DNA of 64,000 nucleotides from Capitella teleta (taxonomy: Eukaryota; Annelida; Polychaeta; Capitellidae), in the NCBI GenBank assembly GCA_000328365.1, contig KB296161.1, positions 89,012 to 153,011 of the forward strand. Direction: 5' to 3'. Shown in pieces: positions 1-12,611 of this stretch. Each line of letters opens with the position of its first letter. Within the stretch, counting starts at the first letter, position 1. The notes under the pieces were generated by a model that was given only the letters and a program-made list of their open reading frames with translations, was not told the DNA's origin and did not search any database. A program made the translations under genes and the position numbers.

Positions 1-2159
1 GTTTTCCGTCGGAACACATATTATTAGGCAACACTCCGCCGCTAATTTCTTTGCTTTGGTGTTCCGTTGAACAAAGTTTGGTACGGAATATTTTGAATTC
101 GCTCATGTCTGTCAATTAGTAAGTTGCACTTATTAATGGAGCAAGTTATTTCGGATTAACTCTGAAAGTTTGAAGGTCAAAGGTTAAAGGTCAAGGTCGC
201 AGTGATTTTTCTTAGTTGAAAACTCGATCGCCAATAACTCATCGAATAGTAATGCTAGCGACTTGTAACTGACATCAAATGATTCAGTGCATCAATATGT
301 AAAATAAAGCTTGGAAGTATTTCTGCTCCTAGATGCACCGTTCTTGCGTAATTATGCGAAATAGCAATTATGACTTTTTCAAATGCCGATATCTGTATGG
401 TTATGTAAGTTGTGGACTTGAAATTCGCAGAGTATATGCCACGCATACACCTCTTACAAAATCCTGATTTTAAATGAAGTTGCTTGAAGTTCAAGATCAT
501 TGTGGTCATTAAAGCATTTAATTGCAAAATTGATGATTATTTTGAATTTGTTTGATCATTAAACTTTTATTGCCATGAAATTTGGCCAATTACGATGTTC
601 TTTGACTGTCTGGTGGTATACTGCAATGATAATTGGCATAGCCTGTTTCAATACGATAAGTTCACTGCGCTTAGCAAGTCTACTGGGCTGAGCCCAGCTG
701 ATCTCTGATAGAGCCATAAATATGTCAACTTCTGCCAAGATGAAGACTGAGTTAGACCATTTGGCGAATTGAATAGTTCTGCACAGCCTATATGCTGTAG
801 TATTGACAATCCTTGTAATTGTTGGATTGTATTGGTTTTCATTATACATGAAATGATATTGTAAAGTCGTGTCAGATGGAAATGCATATCTATATAACTC
901 ATTGGTTGCGCAATTGTGCTGTAAATCATAAATTGAAACATGTAATATAGTTTGGTATTATGAACTAATATTGCTGCAATTACGCTCATGTTTCCTTGAT
1001 CAATGTTCATCATTAGTTCAATTAAAAATTTTCCTTTGTCACATCTCTGATTGATTCTTGTTTTTCTTTTTTTTTAATTTAATGAGGCGTGGAAGCGAAG
1101 AAATGTTTATTTTCTTGAGCGGATCTGCATTTCTCACGATTTCAATGTGCAATCTTTAAGTTCCATATAATCATACAGAGTGAGCATATTCATTATATAT
1201 TTTGTTCACTTTCTGCATTTTAATTCCCATTAGTCGCCTCTTACGCACACGCCGGGTTTGCTGATGGCTTTTTCTATCCTGGAACCAAAACGGACGTACA
1301 AAAATATACAATAACTGGTCGTGATGATGGCGATGACGATGATAGCACGGTAGTCATGATGCTGACGATGAGCAAATCAGCGCCCATCTAAAGGAAGCGG
1401 GTCATTGTATGATTCAGGTAAATCAGGCATATTAGTGCGTTCCAGCCAACAAGCCAGGCATCGTGAGAACAAATCTTTTGCCTCAATGTCCAAATACAGA
1501 AAACATATGAACCTGCATCCTTCTAGACCACTGCCCTTTTTCAACTGCCCGTACTACCCACTCACCTTCCAACTTCGCGCGCCTGGTTCAGCACTGCATC
1601 TGTGCTGACACATCGCAATTCCACACCGAACCATCCACACCTACCACCCTGAACAACAAACACAACACTACCTCACCAGCACACATCCAGCTGTCGTGGG
1701 GCTAGAGAGGTTGATCGGTCGATGGGGTCAGTGAGGACAGGGAAGGGAGCGTTAGAGGGTTGGATGATCTGAGCAAGGGTCGGGTGGAAGGAAAAAAGGT
1801 CAGGTAGCAACCTCTTCCTAAACCATCCTCATCCATGCACGGTATATCCTCACACCTGGAAGTTGATGCCAAATACTCAATCCACCATTGCACACAGCAT
1901 CACCAATATTCCCCATTCATCGTCTCTTCTTTCCGTCCAATTGTTTCGTTGTTCCTCCAACTTTCTCTGTTCCTACTTAGCCATTTTTAACAGTAATACT
2001 TGCAAACGGCTGGGCAGGTGTGGGGTTTTCCCCTGGTTGTATGACCACGTGCCCTCTACGGGGTGCGCTAGCAGTGCTTTCTGTAAAGGAGCACACACTT
2101 TTGTCTAACCATGTATCACATTTCGACACTGTGTAATGTGTCATGCTGTGGTGGACATG

Positions 2160-2275
2160 AGAGTTTTCAGGCCGCGAAATTCGAACAGGGCGAGTTTCCG
2201 GGAATCGAACCCACGACCTTATGGCAGAAGAATCCGCTTAACACAGCTGCGTGGCCTGTTTACCTTTGTCAGAGA
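2160..2275 (-). repeat. tRNA-like SINE fragment (B-box bearing)
   Basis: Read on the minus strand, 2,211 down to 2,201 is GGTTCGATTCC, a perfect match to the RNA polymerase III B-box consensus, inside a GTGGGTTCGATTCCCGG context typical of a tRNA T-arm. The upstream part (about 2,230-2,260) has only a weak A-box-like stretch and no full cloverleaf could be drawn. A SINE head or tRNA pseudogene is more likely than a working tRNA. It is not the same family as the SINE at 59 kb. Confidence 0.45.
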
Positions 2276-4890
2276 ATCTCTTCTTCGGGTGCCTGGCCTA
2301 GTCCAAGAATATACCTTAATATAATATAATATAGCTCTAATATAGCTCTCAACCAGAGTTGATTTCGTCACCCTGTTTTTCGAACAGCTTTGTTTTGAAC
2401 TTCGCGAAGTGAACCTGTTTGCTAGGTTGACCTTTATTCTGATTGATCACCGTGCGGAGTCTCATATGAAGCCCAGCCTTTGATCAGCAACGTTAGTACG
2501 CTGTATGGCCCAGTCTCACCTGCTGCCTCAGGAGGGTGACGGAGCGGAATATTTAGTTATAGTCAATCTGTCTGGGCTTCCTTCCTGGCTGAGTATATGT
2601 CTGTATAGTTTCCAATGAAGCTGGGCTTACTCTCTCCCAAATATTGTTCCTACAAAATCATCATAGCTGTGTGAGTGTGCGTCCATGTCCCACTCCAGAT
2701 TTCCTTTACCTGCATGTCTGCTCCTCGATTCCCCGGTCAAGCCCTGTTATCTGGTAGGATTGAAATTAAGGTCCACCGATCGTGCTATTTTAGATTTTTG
2801 AGATGCTAGCAACCAGCATTCAGATTAGTAATTTCCACAAAACAATAGATTCACACAAATGAATATGGACAATCCATATGTTAGAAGATAAGCTCGATCT
2901 CCCGTTTTGGCCATGAAACATCTGAGATATACCGAGTGGGCCAAAAGTATTACTCCGTGTTAACGATTTCAATGCTTTTCATTGGTGCTATGCATTTCCG
3001 AGAAAGTGTTGCGAAACAGATCGCAGTGTGAAAATGACACAAAGATAAGAGAAATGCATATATACTTGTTTTGGTTAGTTTAAATGTCATGTTGCTATTC
3101 CTATCATTTCTATTTCAATTTCATCAACATTTATACCGATTTATCTCAATTAATAGAGTGCACTTTGCGATATTTCCAATTTCGGTGCTAAAAAAGGCCC
3201 CTGACAATGGATAAGCTTCATTGAACGCATAAGTAAGGCAACACTCTCGTACTATTGTTTTGCTTGAGAGTGCTAATGTTGTGACAGTAGCACTCATAGA
3301 CCTAGTATAACAGTTAGACCACGCATGAGCCTCGAAACCCCGGCACGCAGTCAAGCGTATCGGTAAAGCGGCGGAAACGTGGTGCAAAGGCATTTCGTTC
3401 CGCCGTTAAAGTAGACCATGACTTAAAGTTCTTTCATATACAAGTAGATTTTTTTTTGTATTATGCATTATGATTTGATCCTGAAGTCTCAAAAGCAGGG
3501 AAGAGTGTAATTGGAAGTGCATGTGATTGAGTTATATATTCAAAGGAATTTCCAATCCAGAAGAAAAGTTCAAAAGACGAAAGAGGTTGAGATGGAGGTT
3601 ATTTAGCTTTATTTGAATACTTAAATGACATGAACTATTGATTAGAAATACCTACGAATTTCGCTAGTAATATTCACTCAGTCACAAATCAAGTTTAACA
3701 GTATTTTGACGGTAATATTGAGTCATTAAATAGTGCGGTGTGGTGAATCAAGAAGTGTGTGGTTAAAAGACGGAAGGAATTTGGCATATGCTTCTCCCAG
3801 GGAATTTTACTTTACTTACTGTAGCGTAGCTTATTTTTTGATAACTCTCCGCAGGGCAATAGACAGCTTTTGGATTTCAAAGCTATGTCGTTTTCATTCA
3901 TCAGCTTTCAACGCCGATTCACTGGCGCCGCTAGAGGAGTGAAGAAAGTACATGTATAACATTTTCTTTTCAAAACAAAGCTCAGTGTCTCGGAAGTTGG
4001 TGCTTTATTGGTGATAAATCCATAGGCCTCATTGCAATTAATTTGCAAACGACCAGATTGCCATGTCTCAACCTTAAACAAAGGCGCAGTGACTTCATCT
4101 ATTCAATTAATTATACAGTGCAAAATTATCAATGCCGATCAAAGTTTGTCAGAGGCCTTCTTCCAACGAACGGAATCAATGAAATAGTCATATGAGCGAC
4201 TAATTAAACGGTACAGTAATTTATATGTTAATCACTCGATTATGTCGTTACAAGACGGCATTTTTAATGCTTTAACATCGTTGGGTCAGAGCAAGACTAT
4301 TTAGAATCAAAATCCAACTGGAACCGAGGATTAACAAAAATGGGTTATCTGATTCCTGCCAATTGCGTTGGTGTTGTTAAGCATACTCTTGTGATAACTA
4401 TTGAGTCGTTATATAAAGTTCTTCTGTTTTGTATAATGACTTGCACACAATAACACCTCAAATAGTATCACTAAGTAACTGATCTAGTAACCCCGAATGG
4501 GCCAGTGCGCCATGCTCGTCGGCTGAATGCATCTTAGCATAAGGACATGTGCATATCCTATAATAACACGATGCTTCAGTCATCGTCTTGCTTGGCTAAT
4601 CAGTGTGGAACAAATGATTAAACCGACAAGAAATCGGCAACGTTATTCACAGCTTACATTCCACAACTTTAAAGTTGCCATGAACTCTCATGATCCGCAT
4701 GAATATAAAAATAAAGCCTATTGAAACGATTTGTAACGCACGAACTGCTCAATAAGTCTTTAGAAACTGTCTGAAAATAACATTTCCATAAATGACCCAG
4801 ATTAATAAAAACTATTTAGATGTATTGTTGCTGGATATATGAAAAGCTCTTTAATTTCATGAGACTTGTGTGTGAGAGTTGAGTGAATAA

Positions 4891-4924
4891 CTCGCGATAT
4901 TTCGCGATATCTCGCGATATTTCG
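4891..4924. repeat. Three-copy decamer repeat YTCGCGATAT
   Basis: Three consecutive 10-bp units (CTCGCGATAT, TTCGCGATAT, CTCGCGATAT) are followed by a decayed partial unit. Each unit carries the palindrome TCGCGA or ATCGCGAT-like core. It is CpG-bearing in an otherwise CpG-poor AT-rich region. Confidence 0.75.
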
Positions 4925-6794
4925 TAATTATTTCCTTGACTCAACAATCTAACCCAGCTGGATAACATGTAAAACTTCCTGTTGCAAATAACTCAACAAT
5001 CTAACGCATCCGGATGACTTAATCCATCCGCGAGGCCAAAATTACAATAGAATGCTTCATCTATATCTTATCATATCTCTGGTAGCACTAATCATCGACT
5101 AATGTTTATCTCCTACAATCGATGCAAAACAGACTGATAACAATCTTTAATGCTTGTTCAGGGGTTCATTTGATTTTGCTCTCTTGTTGATCACTCACCA
5201 CTCGCATTCAAAGGTTCCTCCCTCATTCAAAATTGACTTTTTACTTGATTTCTCTGCATAAAATTAATGGGCACAGAATAACATAGTTAATTCATATCAG
5301 GTATATATTTTATGGAATAATTGATACATTTTAGCACATTTTAGAGTTTTGTTTTTAACAAGGAGTAGATTGGCTGCTTTTGGCTCACTCTGTAAGCTGA
5401 ATGCACTCAGACGCTTCCACGTTGAGTACAATAGCGCTATATATACACTCATATTATACTAAGATCTGACCCAGTTATTTCGTAGGTGTTCGTGATAGCT
5501 GGGTATTGAGGCTGCTCCGAGATGAACGTAATTTATAGACCCCTCGGAATGTACGTCAAATTACTGGAAGTAATTCACCGGCCATCTGAGCAACGAATGG
5601 CGAGAAACCAATCATGAATCGATTTCTCTTTCTTTGCATGAAGGCTGCTTTGCTTAAGGTGAGTTATCATGGTAGATGATCTAATTATTTAGGCTGTAAT
5701 CAAGGAAGTGGTCAGTTCTTTCTACCAAGCAACACATTTGACACACACGTTATACTTTGTATATTCTTTAAAATGAGGTCGTACATATTATATTCTCCCA
5801 TAATATTTTGAGAATTGCAGTATAAGTGTGTTGGAGACAATATACCATAGATGCTGCTATCACTGATTAATGAACTTCATCGTTACTTCCAGGCGTTCAT
5901 TTCAACCATGGGCTCGGTTTTCTTTCCGCTAAGACACCTGCACCGCACAAAGAGGAAAGCATCATATGTTTCAAGCTAAGAAATATGATTGCATGGCATC
6001 GCAGTTCTTCATACGATGTCACTGTGTCCTAAATTTGATGACATTCCTTTTGTGTACTGTGCATTAAATAATTAGGCCACGGTGGGCTGTGTGTAATAGA
6101 GTTCAGGCAAACAACGATTGTGCAAGGAAATCAGAAAACTACGCGTATTGTTGCAGTATTTCTGAACCCTCTGACACACATCTGTCATGTTTAGACATAA
6201 TTATTACCTGTGACATTTAGGCATTTTTACATTTATTGCGAATTTGCGAGTACTAATGCCAATGGTTGGTGTCTATATATGATTATTAAGATAGAACACA
6301 TTGACTCTACAATGTATTTATGAAATTTCCTAACCGAACAAACTGCACAGCTTAAAATGCAATCCTTTTTAGGTTCAACCCTTGAAGTTGCGATACGAGA
6401 AGATTGATTAAAGAGCACCCGGAGACTTCATTCCATTAGGGGATTTTAGGGTGCAAAATAAAAACCCCAACTCCTGTCACCTGTGAAGGTGTCTTTGTCA
6501 ACCTGGATGTCTGTGAGACTAAGAAGGTACAAGTTACCTGCTTCACCTCATAAAGCAGGACCCTATATGAAACTTCTTCTTTTATCATACGGAACCTTTT
6601 ACCAAGAACGCGTTCCAGACCAAAAAGAGCAATAATAACACACACAGAGAACAATGGCTTTAAAAATAAAACAATTTAACTTTATGCATGATTTAAATAT
6701 TTCAAATGACAAAAGTGTAGAGGCGTTCAGGTACAGTAATCAGTCTTTTGTACAGCCTTTGATGAGTGGAAGGAGATGCCAAAATGGTGGGATT

Positions 6795-6811
6795 TTTATT
6801 CTATTTTTATT
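6795..6811 (-). terminator. Candidate poly(A) signals for the PDF-type gene
   Basis: On the minus strand, AATAAA occurs at 6,800-6,795 and again at 6,811-6,806, about 150 nt beyond the stop codon of the neuropeptide gene. Another AATAAA overlaps the stop codon itself (6,961-6,956) and is too close to be the likely site. Usage cannot be judged from sequence alone. Confidence 0.4.
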
Positions 6812-6956
6812 CTTTCGGCATACCCTGGTACTTCCGGTGGCTCAGGTCGAAACGTTGTCCATAAAATTATCTGATAAGAAAGAGGTTAATATTTATATCA
6901 CAGATATTTTATATTGGTTTGTTAACCTGGTTTGGTCGATGGTTGGTAGATTGAGT

Positions 6957-7094
6957 TTATTTGCGGCCGGCTTTAAAGAGATCGGGCATGTTGATAACAG
7001 CGTCCAACATCCCGGAATTTCGTTTCTCTTGGGTTGGTAAGTATCCCTGACCGAAGGCTATTTTCAAGATGCTTGCGGCGTAGTGCATGATTTC
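6957..7094 (-). CDS. PDF-type precursor, exon with the mature peptide
   Basis: The acceptor ATTATTTTCAG ends at 7,095. The exon encodes residues 39-83: the helical spacer, KR cleavage site, 17-residue peptide, GRK amidation and cleavage signal, and TAA at 6,959-6,957. Only one peptide copy is present, as in arthropod PDF precursors. The frame joins the previous exon in phase 0. Confidence 0.85.
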   Translation of the reverse strand, partial: EIMHYAASILKIAFGQGYLPTQEKRNSGMLDAVINMPDLFKAGRK

Positions 7095-7314
7095 CTGAAA
7101 ATAATATGGGTGTACATTAATTAGGTTGTAGGGTAATTATTATTAGGTAATGATTATGGTTATGTTGCGGTTCTGCAAATTGAGTGAATCACAGACGAAC
7201 CTGTCGGTCCTTCTCTGACAACTGGGTGTCGTAAGGTCTTGCACAGACTTGGAACACGGTGAGACTGATGATGCATACAACCACAGTCAAGTTCAACATG
7301 ATCGAATTTCTCAT
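6957..7314 (-). CDS. PDF-type (pigment-dispersing factor/hormone) neuropeptide precursor
   Basis: Two coding exons (7,314-7,201 and 7,094-6,957, intron 106 bp, phase 0) encode an 83-residue precursor. Residues 1-25 form a signal peptide ending VFQVCA. Residues 26-61 form a spacer with a predicted amphipathic segment (EKDRQEIMHYAASILKIAFG) resembling the precursor-associated peptide of crustacean pigment-dispersing hormone precursors. KR at 62-63 is a prohormone convertase site, followed by NSGMLDAVINMPDLFKA (64-80) and GRK, where the glycine donates the C-terminal amide. The NSG start, internal proline and terminal alanine-amide match the PDF/PDH family (e.g. crustacean NSGMINSILGIPRVMTEA-amide). 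Family knowledge: PDF acts on a class B G-protein-coupled receptor in circadian, locomotor and pigment control. The ATG lies one base after a strong acceptor, implying an upstream non-coding exon. The function in this organism is inferred. Confidence 0.85.
7201..7314 (-). CDS. PDF-type precursor, exon with signal peptide
   Basis: This exon encodes residues 1-38. On the minus strand the acceptor is a clean polypyrimidine run, TTTCTTTCTTGCAG, ending at 7,316; base 7,315 is A and ATG follows at 7,314. The exon holds exactly 38 codons and ends CGACAG before a GTTCGT donor (7,200), which departs from GTRAGT at two positions. Read-through into the intron stops after three codons, which supports splicing here. 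Confidence 0.83.
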
Positions 7315-9329
7315 TCTGCAAGAAAGAAAGCAATGTATAATACTTAATATCAAATCACAAATCACATTGCACAATGCCAGGTCGACAACACAATACGAAT
7401 ATAGACTTTGAATTTCATGCAGTGGAATTACCGGCCCATTAATGGCCAGTCCCTTAAAAGTTCAATAATCTGGCCCCCAACTAAACCATTTTGGGTTGAC
7501 ACTACTTCTTATTCTCAGGCCACGAACTCGAATACCAGTGAGTTGCTCCAGTGTCCAGTGAGTTGCTCGCGGCCGTCACCTCGCCCCAACATCGTCTCGC
7601 TTCCTGTCCGCTTGCACCTGATGCAAAACTTCGCACCTGAGCATGTTCTTAAATTATACAAAGCAATGTTGGCGCATCAAGGTTATAGAGCGCCTGTGTT
7701 GTCTTTCGTTACCAATCAATCAGTTTTCAAGTTGGTCTACGCTGGTCGTGTGTCGTGTGCATTTATACTGTCTGAATCAAAAACTACACAATCTTGGTTT
7801 TAGAGCACGGGTGCTCGAGTGGGTGGCTCCTTTAGGCTAGCTTCCTCTTGTGCAGCCAGTTATATCTGCGAAACGAGGCAAAAATTGCTCTTCATAGATA
7901 CGAAATAAATCCAGGCGTACAAATTAGCCAACCTATGCAATGGAAGTCTCACCAGAATCTTTTAATTTTCCCCATTCTAGCTTTTATTAAACATATATTT
8001 CCTGGAACAATTCGCCTCGAAACGTGTCTCCACATAAGTGTACCGCAATGAACCACTGCGTGTACTTCATTTTGCACTGAGTGCATGCCACCATGTACCG
8101 TCGGATATGAGCGATAAATGAACATAGTTACCATTAGAAATGCTCGTAATCTGTGTGGCCTTATTACTATACAGGACTTCTATTGAGTACTGTCGTTTCC
8201 ATGGGTGATATTACCCTTGACTTTCGATTACTGGGTCTTTAATACCTTTATTATAATTATCAGCGTGACCGAAATGGTTTAGCTATAATTTGGTACATAG
8301 CTTATTATATTATTTTTGGATCTTCTATAAAAGGTGCTCACTGATGAGGCAGACCTGCAAATGTGAAATAAAGCCCAAAAAGGAAGTGATCTTCACTCAG
8401 TGACTACTAAACTGATTAGTAGCCAAGTGCTGCTCTTATTGATACACAATGCCCTAAATTCCTTCTTTGTTCCTTTGATACAAAAGATAAAACGCAGTTG
8501 AAATGTACGTCAGGTCCCACATGAAAGCGGCGAATGTTTTCTTCACTCTGCCGAAGGAGAAAAAAAGTGTTTTGTAGCGTTTCGCGGAAGTGGTTTTGTG
8601 ATCGGAAGTGGGAACATGATTGCGTAATACCTAATGCAATAACGATGGTCACAAGACGTGTATATTGTGATAGTATTGTATATACTAATTATTGATACCA
8701 TGCAAAGAGATTGTTCATTTTTTTTACAAATGAAATGGCTTCAATACAAAACTAGGATATTGTGGATAATTACTCATCATTATGTCTCCCTTAAACACCA
8801 TCTTACCCAAACCCGGGTACCTATCGCTAATGACTTCACCCTGGTATTATCCAAGCGGGTATCCTATTAGCCAAATAGAGATCGAATTCCCGGATAGAAT
8901 GGGAAGGCCGTGTGCCATTCTTTGATCGAGTGCAGTAAGGTGAAAATGAGGCTCATTAACGCTAAATTATCGATAACGATGTCGGGTTACTGGCTTAACG
9001 TCTGGCGTATTCAATATAAGGTTTTGTCATCTACACTCACACACACTCTAATCAACAATAAAACTGTCTTGACTCAGATCAAATTAGACCCAACTCTGCC
9101 ACCCGTATTCCTCAGTTTCCTGTGAAGCTCCATTCAAAGCCTGGAACTTTGATGCTTATAATCTGCGCCGCAGGTGTTGGTTCCAATTCGTTTAATCTCT
9201 TTTTCGTAAGCAGGTAAACATGATCAACAATAAACAAAACTGGATCAAAGGCAGTTTCAAATGAAGTGTTTCAATAATGAATAAATGTCATTTTGATTGT
9301 GTGTGGTTTTTTCTTTCCTGTCAGCATTA

Positions 9330-9790
9330 ATATAATTTATTCATTTATATAGCGCAAAATGTACAATTATAGAATAAAGTTTCTATGCGCTTAACATAAA
9401 AGAAAATTACATGCATTCATAAAAAAAAAAGATGCACAATGTTAAGTCATGTGTGCACAGTGCCATTTCATATGTGAGAAAACCATGGAAAGAGCCCGTC
9501 CTCTTCCTGGTCGAAAAAAACTCAATGCACTGGAACACCCTGAGACGTAATATTTACATACATAGAATGCTAAGATATGAATTAAAGTATTAGACAAAGT
9601 AACATTGACGATATTAAAAGTCTTCATTTTTTTTTCTTGAATGACGGCGATTGCTGTAACTCTCTTGGTAGAGAATTCCATATCTTGATTCCTTTACACA
9701 CCATCGACCGCGTGCCCCGTACAAATTTTTGGAAGGATGTGTGATCAGCATAAAAGCATCGTCGGACGATCTTAGTAAGTTAGTACATCC
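9330..9790 (-). mobile_element. L2-like LINE, 5'-truncated 3' end
   Basis: On the minus strand, 9,790-9,700 reads LRSSDDAFMLITHP, then a glycine-arginine stretch. After a frame shift, about 9,690-9,620 reads IWNSLPRELQQSPSFKKKMKTF. This is the conserved C-terminal end of CR1/L2-type reverse transcriptase ORFs (LRSSD...LWNSLP.EL...FKK.LKTF). The 3' UTR ends near 9,365-9,330 in a GCGCTATATAAATGAATAAAT-like tail, the kind of tail used by L2 LINEs. Upstream reverse transcriptase sequence was not recognised, so the copy is severely 5'-truncated and dead. Confidence 0.7.
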
Positions 9791-11771
9791 TGTGATAGCC
9801 ATGAGACCACGTTTAAACCATTCCTGTACTTTATATTTATCGGTGATAAACCTACAGAGTATCTACCCATCAACCAATATCTGGGATTTTAATACATTTC
9901 CCACTAAACTAGAATCCTGTCACAGACATCTGCTATCAACTCATAGACTCCATTTTGCGGGCTGTAACCTCGACACATTGGCCTCCACACGCGCTTTTCT
10001 TATTCCACGGTCCCTCCTATATTAACATCTTTAGTGGCATTAACTGCACTTATCGCTACGTATGAGGAAGAGAGGGTGAGGACGGCTCTTTCTCTTCGTA
10101 GAACTCACACTGGGCCTCTAAGGCTACTGTATAAATTCCACATATGCCCACATTTACTCATACCCACGGTCGTATGGCATATATCAATGAAAATCAAAAT
10201 TCAGTCTCAGTTAGTTTAAGTGCAGGCAGCGTATGCATGTCACGTAAAGAGCTGGTTATATAACTTTTCATTGTTCTAGTAAGGCAGAAGCATAGACTTA
10301 CATGTCAACAACAAAGAATGGTCTTTCCCCTTTTGTCTACGTGTAACATTTCCCGCTGAGTACATATCAATGAAATCATCAACACCTTCTGTACACACAA
10401 ACAAGTTCCAGTTAACATACAGTCGTGCACAGGGTGAATACAGGTTAAATCGGGAAAAGTTACGTCAAATAAACTAAACTCCAAAGAGTGCGTCTACAAA
10501 TTGCACAGCTGGACCCCTAACCAAACTGACTCATGTCTAATGCACTCCAAGGTCCTTTTATCGGTACACTAGATGAGAACCCTTGTATGTTTGAGAACAC
10601 CGCAACATTAACACATATCGATTCTATTAGCACAATTAAAGACCAGAATTCTTTAGCGTTGAATCTGTTAAGTTTAAGTTATTAAGCAACAAAATAATGT
10701 GAGCACATGTACATACAAAACAGTAGTCACATGAATAAATAAGTTAGCTATGCCAGGCGCTACCAATATTACACTGAGATGTTAGAATCTTGTTATACCA
10801 CACTTCCAAATAGGTCATTTATTGTCTCGGAAGTGCAGAGTAGCCAGACGCAATGATGTGTTGGCATCAAGGGACTCGGTTACCGCTGACAGTGCCCCAT
10901 TACGACACACATTTGGCTTCCCCATTTCTATCTTTTTACAGGGTTTTGAATCGGACATAAAACAGATTATGAAAAGCCCTCTGCAGGATTGACCTTGAAG
11001 TAAATATCTTCTTGAGCTGTACCTTCGATAAAGTTCGTGAATTCGTGCTATACTATTGCATTATTTACAACACACCGGCGATTTTAAGGTTAATTGAGAA
11101 ATTAAATTGCTGAATACCATTGCATGGTACGTGATCCATATATTTAATTGTGAAACATCTAAGCATTGCAAATTCACACTCCTGATAGAAGACGCTCACG
11201 AAAAGCTTTACGTTGATAATGTTTCTGTCAATCCAGTTATAAAAATAGGCAAAGCCAAGAGAAAGTTTCGAAATATCAAGGAGGAATTTGGTCCTCTCCA
11301 TCAGGTCGCTCACTATGAGTGGCTATGCATGTTTCTGAATGCTGAACGAAAGATGATCACCTCTGATAAGGTCAAAGATGTGTGCTGCGTTAGCTAACCA
11401 GTGCATTGAGAGCACCTTTGTGATCAAAGCAGTCTGACCTATCGCGCTGTAGGCTGACAAATGTAAGTGTGATTGAATCGCGTAATTCCCTATTTATCGG
11501 CTTTTGCCACCCCAGAAATGTAAATCATATTATTCTACACTTTGATATGACTAGAAAAATCAATTGTTTCAACTTACATGTATATAGTATGTTTTCTATT
11601 GAAAGCGCTAGCATATCAATAAATACAATTACATATTGATCCATCATGAATCTGGTCGGATTTTCTGTTCCTTCGAAACCTCTAATGCGTCAGAACTGAA
11701 GCCTACCCCTACACACGTATCGATAAATCACAAGGATTCTTTAATTGCACACTAAAATAAACAGTTACTGA

Positions 11772-11905
11772 CAGCGCCGGCCTTATAATGCAGCTAGGCA
11801 GCACTGCACGGTCACTGCAGAATTATAACGAATTGCAATGCACATGCATAATTCACAATCATTAAGCGTATACCGGTCGGGTCACGAACTCGGAACCTGG
11901 ACATT
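11772..11905 (-). repeat. tRNA-derived SINE, decayed copy
   Basis: This shares with the SINE at 58.9-59.1 kb the block GGCAGCACTGCA followed by GTCACTGCAGAATTATAACGAATT-like sequence, the inverted AATTATAA/TTATAATT core, and a degenerate B-box region near 11,880-11,900. It is more diverged than the 59-kb copy and lacks the 3' end. Confidence 0.6.
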
Positions 11906-12525
11906 ATGATGATGAAATTATAGTGCATATGTAGTCCACTCGATTGAACCAAATGCCTAGTTGGGAATTAAAATTAATAATACAGTTGATAGTGATCAAA
12001 ATGCTGAGACAGGAGTATATTTCCGATATACATATGCATATGTATCAGTGCATGCACCACCAACTCGTCCTTATTATGGCCCCTATAATACCAGTCTCAA
12101 TTGACATGGAGGCATAAAGACATTGAATCCAAGATGAATGCGCTGGTACTGAGCTACAAATCATCAACAAATGAGTGCTGAAGACCAAAGGAAAGAAGAC
12201 GGTCGGGGAAATAAATTATCCGTGATTGCAGCAACAATTGAATTCGAGAGAATAGGACAAAATAACAGAGTGCACTTAAAACAATATCATTGATGATTCC
12301 ACGAAGTTGGGCCTTCATTAATGTTGCAACTATTAATGTAAATTATCTCTCAGTGAATGGACTACCAAGCAAGTTCTTTCAAAGAGAGAAACTGCAAACT
12401 TCTATTACTTGAGCACTAGCCAACCAGTATCAAAGAAGATATCTCCCACGAAGTGTAATAACTTAGTAACCATAACAGATTCGATATTTAGCAATCAATA
12501 AATAAACTTACATGCAAACACTTAC

Positions 12526-12588
12526 TTGTATTTCTGCGTTCAGCCTCGCAACACTAGATTGTTCGTCGGGGGAAACTTTTGGGGATAT
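12526..12588 (-). other. Predicted non-coding first exon of the PDF-type gene
   Basis: On the minus strand an initiator match CCATATC (A at 12,588) lies 30 bp downstream of the TATA box. 62 bases later comes ACAA|GTAAGT, a strong splice donor (12,526/12,525). The interval contains no ATG. Joined to the acceptor before 7,315, the start codon would sit in the context CAAAATGA with A at -3. The pairing across 5.2 kb is inferred, but the orientation, lack of ATG and one-base leader in the next exon all agree. Confidence 0.55.
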
Positions 12589-12611
12589 GGTAGAATCCCG
12601 TCGCTTTCGCG

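Larger units (their letters stand above)
1..6794. other. Intergenic DNA, left flank
   Basis: No coding exon with recognisable protein similarity was found on either strand. The stretch is AT-rich. It holds one tRNA-like repeat fragment near 2.15-2.33 kb and a short three-copy decamer repeat at 4.89 kb, both listed separately. The open frames here are short, lack signal peptides or domain motifs, and look like chance. Confidence 0.6.
7316..12525 (-). other. Intron 1 (5' UTR intron) of the PDF-type gene, predicted
   Basis: This 5.2-kb stretch runs from the predicted non-coding exon donor (12,525) to the acceptor before the start codon (7,316). It contains an L2-like LINE tail and a decayed tRNA-SINE, listed separately. 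No other coding exon was recognised. The upstream end depends on the promoter prediction at 12.6 kb. Confidence 0.5.
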
